Source of the DNA: Betaproteobacteria bacterium
GTDB taxonomy: Bacteria > Pseudomonadota > Gammaproteobacteria > Burkholderiales > SG8-39
Direction: 5' to 3'
DNA: 38,301 nucleotides
NCBI GenBank assembly: GCA_947466535.1
Contig: CANIEV010000017.1
Span: 1-38,301, forward strand
Below, piece after piece: positions 32,378-38,301 of this stretch. The notes beneath the pieces are model-generated. The model was not told where the DNA came from. It made no database searches and saw only the letters and a program-made list of their open reading frames with translations. Position 1 is the first letter of the stretch, and each line of letters begins with the position of its first letter. Position numbers and translations under genes: made by a program.

Positions 32378-32417
32378 CGGGACACGGGCTCGTCCCGCAA
32401 GGGTTGACCCGGGTCAA
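32378..32417 (+). repeat. hairpin and 14-bp palindrome in clpB leader
   Basis: CGGGAC (32378-32383) pairs with GTCCCG (32392-32397) across an 8-base loop; TTGACCCGGGTCAA (32404-32417) is a perfect 14-base palindrome. Both fall in the predicted leader between the heat-shock promoter and the clpB start. They may be RNA structure or a protein site; function unknown. Confidence 0.45.
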
Positions 32418-32471
32418 AGGGGGCGCCTGATCCGGGGCGGAGAATGAGCCGCATAGACTGTGAGGCAGAAC

Positions 32472-35096
<2,625 letters not shown>

Positions 35097-35124
35097 GAAC
35101 TCGCTCGATGCGGCGTGAACGCCG

Positions 35125-35146
35125 GGTATAGGCGTTTGCCGATACC
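35125..35146 (+). repeat. weak hairpin after clpB
   Basis: GGTAT-a-GGC-GTTT-GCC-g-ATACC forms a short stem with one mismatch, 28 bases after the clpB stop. No T-run follows, so termination is doubtful. The rest of the gap 35097-35217 shows only the ribosome site of the next gene. Confidence 0.3.
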
Positions 35147-35217
35147 GATCCGATCCTGATAACGTCGAACCGTTCGCCCAGTGATGGAGCGGGCGGGTCG
35201 TTTTCTCGGGAGAAACG

Positions 35218-36213
35218 ATGGTGGGTTATTTGATTCATGCCCTTCGGCGGGTTCTGCTATCGGCGTTTGCTGCATGGCTATGTGCGACGGGTGCCGCAAT
35301 CGCACAGACCTGGCCGTCCAGGCCGATTACGCTGGTGGTTCCCTTTCCTCCCGGTGGCGGGCCGGATTTCTTTTCGCGGGTACTCGCAGAAAAGCTTTCG
35401 CCGAAACTTGGCCAGCCGCTTCTCGTTGACAACCGGCCCGGCGTAGGCGGGCTTGCCGGGGCGAGCTTTGTGGCCAAGGCGGCGCCGGATGGTCATACGT
35501 TCCTCGTTGCGCCGAACACGATCGCGATCGCGCCGCACCTTTTGCCCAAGGGCGCGGGTGGCGGAGTCGACGTGATGAAGGATCTCGTGCCGGTGGTAAT
35601 GCCTTCATCGACGCCGATGTTGCTCGTGGTGAACCCGACGCTGGGCGTCAAATCGGTGCCTGAACTTCTCGCCTATGCAAAAAAGAATCCCGGCCTTGCC
35701 TATGCGACCGCGGGCAACGGATCCCCGATGCATATTGCGGGCGAACTGTTCAAGAAAGCGGCGGGGGTCGATCTGTTGCATGTCCCGTACAAGGGTGTTG
35801 CACCGTCAGTGGCGGATACGCTGGGTGGCCAGGTGAAAGTGCTGTTCGTGGCCGCGGGCGGCGGCGTGATCCAGCATCTTCGTTCCGGAAAACTGTTGCC
35901 GATCGCGGTCACGGAAAAGCGCAGGACGGCGCTGTTTCCCGGACTGACAACGATCACCGAACTCGGTATCTCTGGCGTCGAAGTGGATGCCTGGTACGGC
36001 GTACTGGCACCGGCCGGGACGCCCGGGTCGGTGATCGCGCGTTTCAACGCGGAGATCAACGCGGTGATCGCGATGCCGGAGGTGCGCGAGCGCCTGAGCA
36101 CCGCGGGCATCGACGTGCGTGGCGGAACGCCGGAGGCGTTCGGCACCGAGATGCGCGAGGATCATGCGCGTTATGGCCGGATAGTCCAGGAATTCGGCAT
36201 CAAGGCCGATTGA
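35218..36213 (+). CDS. tripartite tricarboxylate transporter receptor, TctC/Bug family
   Basis: This 331-aa periplasmic receptor has a signal peptide (LRRVLLSAFAAWLCATGAAIAQ) and the blocks PSRPITLVVPFPPGGGPDFF, LLVDNRPGVGGLAGASFVAK, APDGHTFLVAPNT and LLHVPYKGVAPSVAD. GGGAGAAACG precedes the ATG. It is 28 bases upstream of a Rieske oxygenase gene, so its ligand may be that enzyme's substrate; this is inference. No tctAB genes are nearby. Confidence 0.93.
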   Translation: MVGYLIHALRRVLLSAFAAWLCATGAAIAQTWPSRPITLVVPFPPGGGPDFFSRVLAEKLSPKLGQPLLVDNRPGVGGLAGASFVAKAAPDGHTFLVAPNTIAIAPHLLPKGAGGGVDVMKDLVPVVMPSSTPMLLVVNPTLGVKSVPELLAYAKKNPGLAYATAGNGSPMHIAGELFKKAAGVDLLHVPYKGVAPSVADTLGGQVKVLFVAAGGGVIQHLRSGKLLPIAVTEKRRTALFPGLTTITELGISGVEVDAWYGVLAPAGTPGSVIARFNAEINAVIAMPEVRERLSTAGIDVRGGTPEAFGTEMREDHARYGRIVQEFGIKAD

Positions 36214-36241
36214 GACCCGGCGATACTACAAGGTGAATCAG

Positions 36242-37384
36242 ATGAACGCGCCAATCAGCATTCCGGAACTCGCCCCGAATCTCCCCGAGGGGCTGCCCGG
36301 AGGGATCGAGAACTACTGGTACCCGATCCTGCAGACCGAGGAATTGCCCGCCGACAAGCCAGTGGCGGTGAAGGTGCTCGGTCACACCCTCGCGGCCTGG
36401 CGGGACGCCGATGGCCGGCCCTGTGTAGTCCGCGACCGTTGCCCGCACCGGAGCATCAAGCTGTCGGTCGGTCGGGTGCTCGATGGCGAGCTTCAATGTG
36501 TCCTGCATGGACTTCGATTCAACGGCAAAGGCGCCTGCACGCTTATCCCCTGGGAGCAGGAACGCAGTCAGTTGCATGACCGGGTCGGCGTGCGTGCGTT
36601 TCCCGCGGAGGAACTCGGGGGGTACATCTGGGCGTACATCGGTGATCCGGTGGCATTCCCGCCGCCGCCGCTGGCCTCCGAAGTACCGGAAGAGCTGTCG
36701 CGGCCGGATGAATTCATGATCTTCAGGCTGCCGACGCAGGTATGGAAGGCCAACTGGCTGCTTGCGATCGATGGCAGTGATGCCTATCACGCGGTGGTGC
36801 TGCACGCGCATTCGCAGGCGGTGGTGGACAAGCCCTGGGACGGCGGAGCGGCGGTGGAGCCAGAACTGCGGCTCGCGGATCGGCGGGTGAAGATTGTTCG
36901 CACCTCGCACGGCGTGCGTGGCGTTTCTGTGGACCAGAAGGGCAAGCCGCTGCATCACGGCCATTTCACGGTCGATGTGAAGGGCGACCGGTTTACGCTT
37001 CCTTGCATCCATACCAACCCGATCGTCGCCGCGCCGGGCGCAGCGCCTTATGCGTCGCGGCTGTGGCAGTTCGCGCTGGATGAGGAGCACACGATGGTGG
37101 TGCGATTCCTTTCGTGGCGTGCACGAACCGACGCCGAGCGGGAGGCGGTGAAGAAGGTCTACGAGAACATCGCCCTCCCGCGTCTCGACAAGGTCGGAGA
37201 AGAGGACGCCTGGGCTGCGGAAGCCCAGGGCGATCTCGTCAGCGCACGGTCGGAAGAGTTCCTGCTCTCGCCGGATGAGGATGTGGTGAAGGTGCGACGC
37301 CTTATCGCCGGCGCATTTGTTGCGCAAAAACAGTCGGCATCAAGGGTGGATGTGCGTGCGGGTGCGCTCGAGTATCCGGTGTAG
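36242..37384 (+). CDS. Rieske [2Fe-2S] aromatic-ring oxygenase-type protein
   Basis: This 380-aa enzyme starts at the ATG 36242, with AAGGTG as ribosome site; the GTG at 36233 in the track is part of that site. Rieske ligands are CPHRS (Cys67, His69) and CVLHGLRF (Cys86, His89). The catalytic domain shows the mononuclear-iron motif in NWLLAIDGSDAYHAVVLHAH (about 176-195). This is the layout of VanA/phthalate-type oxygenase alpha subunits. Substrate unknown, and no reductase gene is present. Its stop abuts the stop of the convergent receptor gene. Confidence 0.88.
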   Translation: MNAPISIPELAPNLPEGLPGGIENYWYPILQTEELPADKPVAVKVLGHTLAAWRDADGRPCVVRDRCPHRSIKLSVGRVLDGELQCVLHGLRFNGKGACTLIPWEQERSQLHDRVGVRAFPAEELGGYIWAYIGDPVAFPPPPLASEVPEELSRPDEFMIFRLPTQVWKANWLLAIDGSDAYHAVVLHAHSQAVVDKPWDGGAAVEPELRLADRRVKIVRTSHGVRGVSVDQKGKPLHHGHFTVDVKGDRFTLPCIHTNPIVAAPGAAPYASRLWQFALDEEHTMVVRFLSWRARTDAEREAVKKVYENIALPRLDKVGEEDAWAAEAQGDLVSARSEEFLLSPDEDVVKVRRLIAGAFVAQKQSASRVDVRAGALEYPV

Positions 37385-38301
37385 TCAGTCGACCCTGACA
37401 CCGACTTCGCGCACCACCTTGCCGAATTTCTCGTAATCGCTGCGGATCAGCGCGGCGAATTCCTCGGGACGTGTGGGGAAGGGTTCAAGTCCGCCACCGG
37501 CGTTCAGTCTTTCCTTCACATCGGGCAGGGCAAGCGCACGGGCGATATCCGCCCGCAGTCGCGCGATCACCGCATCCGGTGTGCCGGTGGGTGCGAACAG
37601 CGCAAGCCATATCGTGATCTCGTAACCCGGGTAGATCTCGCCGATCGTAGGAAGGTCCGGGAACAGCGCCGAGCGCTTTGATCCGGTCACCGCGATCGCC
37701 CGCAGTTTTCCCGCGCGAATCTGCGGTGCGTTCGAGGTGCCGGCGAACATCGCGGCCACTTCACCCGCCACCGTGGCCATTGCAGCGGGTGATCCGCCCT
37801 TGTAGGGCACATGCAGCAGTTTGATGCCTGCGCGTGTCTTCAGGATTTCCATCGCCAGTTGATGCTGGCTTCCGTTGCCACCCGAGGCATAGGCAAGAGG
37901 CGGGTCTGCCTTGCGCGCGTATTCGATGAATTCGCGGAATGTTTTTACCGGCAAGGCGGGATTGATCGACAGCACGAACTGGTTCTCGACCAGCGTCGCC
38001 ACGGGGACGAGATCCTTGAGGGTGGAGAATGACATCTTCGGGTAGAGATGCGGATTGATCGCGATCAGGCTGTCCATGCCAAGCAGCAGGGTGTAGCCGT
38101 CCGGCGTGGAATGCGCCACGAGGTCGCCCGCGATGTTGCCGTTCGACCCCGCGCGGTTTTCGATCACCACCGGTTGTCCGAGGCTGCCCGAAAGCTTGTC
38201 GCCGATGACGCGCGCCGCGATGTCGGGTGCGCCGCCGGGCGGAATCGGAACCACGATGCGTACTGCGCGTGTCGGATACTGGGCCCCTACCTGCAAGGGA
38301 A
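37385..38301 (-). CDS. TctC/Bug-family receptor, 5' end beyond window
   Basis: At least 303 residues of another receptor are present: YPTRAVRIVVPIPPGGAPDIAARVIG, VVIENRAGSNGNIAGDLVAHS, TPDGYTLLLGMDS and LLHVPYKGGSPAAMA. The frame stays open to the window edge and no signal peptide is seen, so the start lies to the right; the TTG at 38296 is not a credible start. It converges on the Rieske gene with no base between the two stops. Confidence 0.92.
   Translation of the reverse strand, partial: PLQVGAQYPTRAVRIVVPIPPGGAPDIAARVIGDKLSGSLGQPVVIENRAGSNGNIAGDLVAHSTPDGYTLLLGMDSLIAINPHLYPKMSFSTLKDLVPVATLVENQFVLSINPALPVKTFREFIEYARKADPPLAYASGGNGSQHQLAMEILKTRAGIKLLHVPYKGGSPAAMATVAGEVAAMFAGTSNAPQIRAGKLRAIAVTGSKRSALFPDLPTIGEIYPGYEITIWLALFAPTGTPDAVIARLRADIARALALPDVKERLNAGGGLEPFPTRPEEFAALIRSDYEKFGKVVREVGVRVD

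Overview
The window is dense, GC-rich chromosomal DNA from a betaproteobacterium, most likely of the order Burkholderiales. The placement rests on five TctC/Bug-type periplasmic receptors, one of them cut by the window edge, a cysteine-type membrane-bound formate dehydrogenase with DUF3305/DUF3306 partners, and the gene style (GTG/TTG starts, 4-base overlaps). This is inference from gene families; there is no rRNA to confirm it. Genes fill almost everything. No gap exceeds 300 bases, and I saw no tRNA, rRNA, CRISPR array, insertion sequence or prophage gene.

Layout. (1) 1-137: two perfect hairpins in tandem, probably the terminator of an upstream gene. (2) 138-6020 (+): FtsX-type ABC permease, truncated haemoglobin, ketopantoate reductase, RmuC and a TPR protein. 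(3) 6186-6724 (-): a MazF/PemK-type toxin and its antitoxin with a 4-base overlap, preceded by a paired-palindrome operator candidate. (4) 6879-8857 (-): two TctC/Bug receptors. (5) 8944-12864 (-): moaA, fdhD, mobA and moeA. (6) 12983-22866 (+), divergent from group 5: the formate dehydrogenase operon, consisting of DUF3305, DUF3306, a 702-aa polyferredoxin with HdrA-like features, a TorD-type chaperone, a 66-aa Tat-signal protein, FdhA, FdhB, a 72-aa lipoprotein, cytochrome b FdhC, an 81-aa exported protein and a SodC lipoprotein, closed by a clear terminator. (7) 22930-26302: a ModE-like-HTH/periplasmic-binding-fold regulator (-) divergent from a tungstate-type ABC transporter tupB-tupC-tupA (+). 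(8) 26351-29382 (+): a second, short ModE-type HTH regulator and the molybdate transporter modABC. (9) 29443-31884 (+): mobB, a second moeA, moaD and moaE in tight overlap. (10) 31921-32310: crcB/fluC. (11) 32472-35096: clpB behind a good match to a sigma-32 promoter. (12) 35218-38301: a TctC receptor, a Rieske oxygenase and a convergent TctC receptor cut by the window edge.

How it fits together. About 23 kb (8944-31884) is one metal-to-enzyme module. Tungstate and molybdate are imported by two ABC systems, each next to its own ModE-like regulator. MoaA, MoaD/MoaE, the two MoeA proteins and MobA/MobB carry out most steps of bis-MGD cofactor synthesis. FdhD inserts sulfur and the TorD-like protein chaperones the apoenzyme. 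The Tat-exported FdhA then oxidises formate in the periplasm and passes electrons through FdhB to cytochrome b FdhC and quinone. MoaC, MogA/MoaB and MoeB are not in the window and must lie elsewhere.

Most interesting points: the 702-aa polyferredoxin resembles HdrA plus MvhD with degenerate cofactor sites; two small exported proteins of unknown function sit inside the FDH operon; three tandem repeats lie in the moaA/FDH divergent promoter region; the Tup regulator is an HTH fused to a ligand-binding fold; and FdhD has a single cysteine where E. coli has CxxC.
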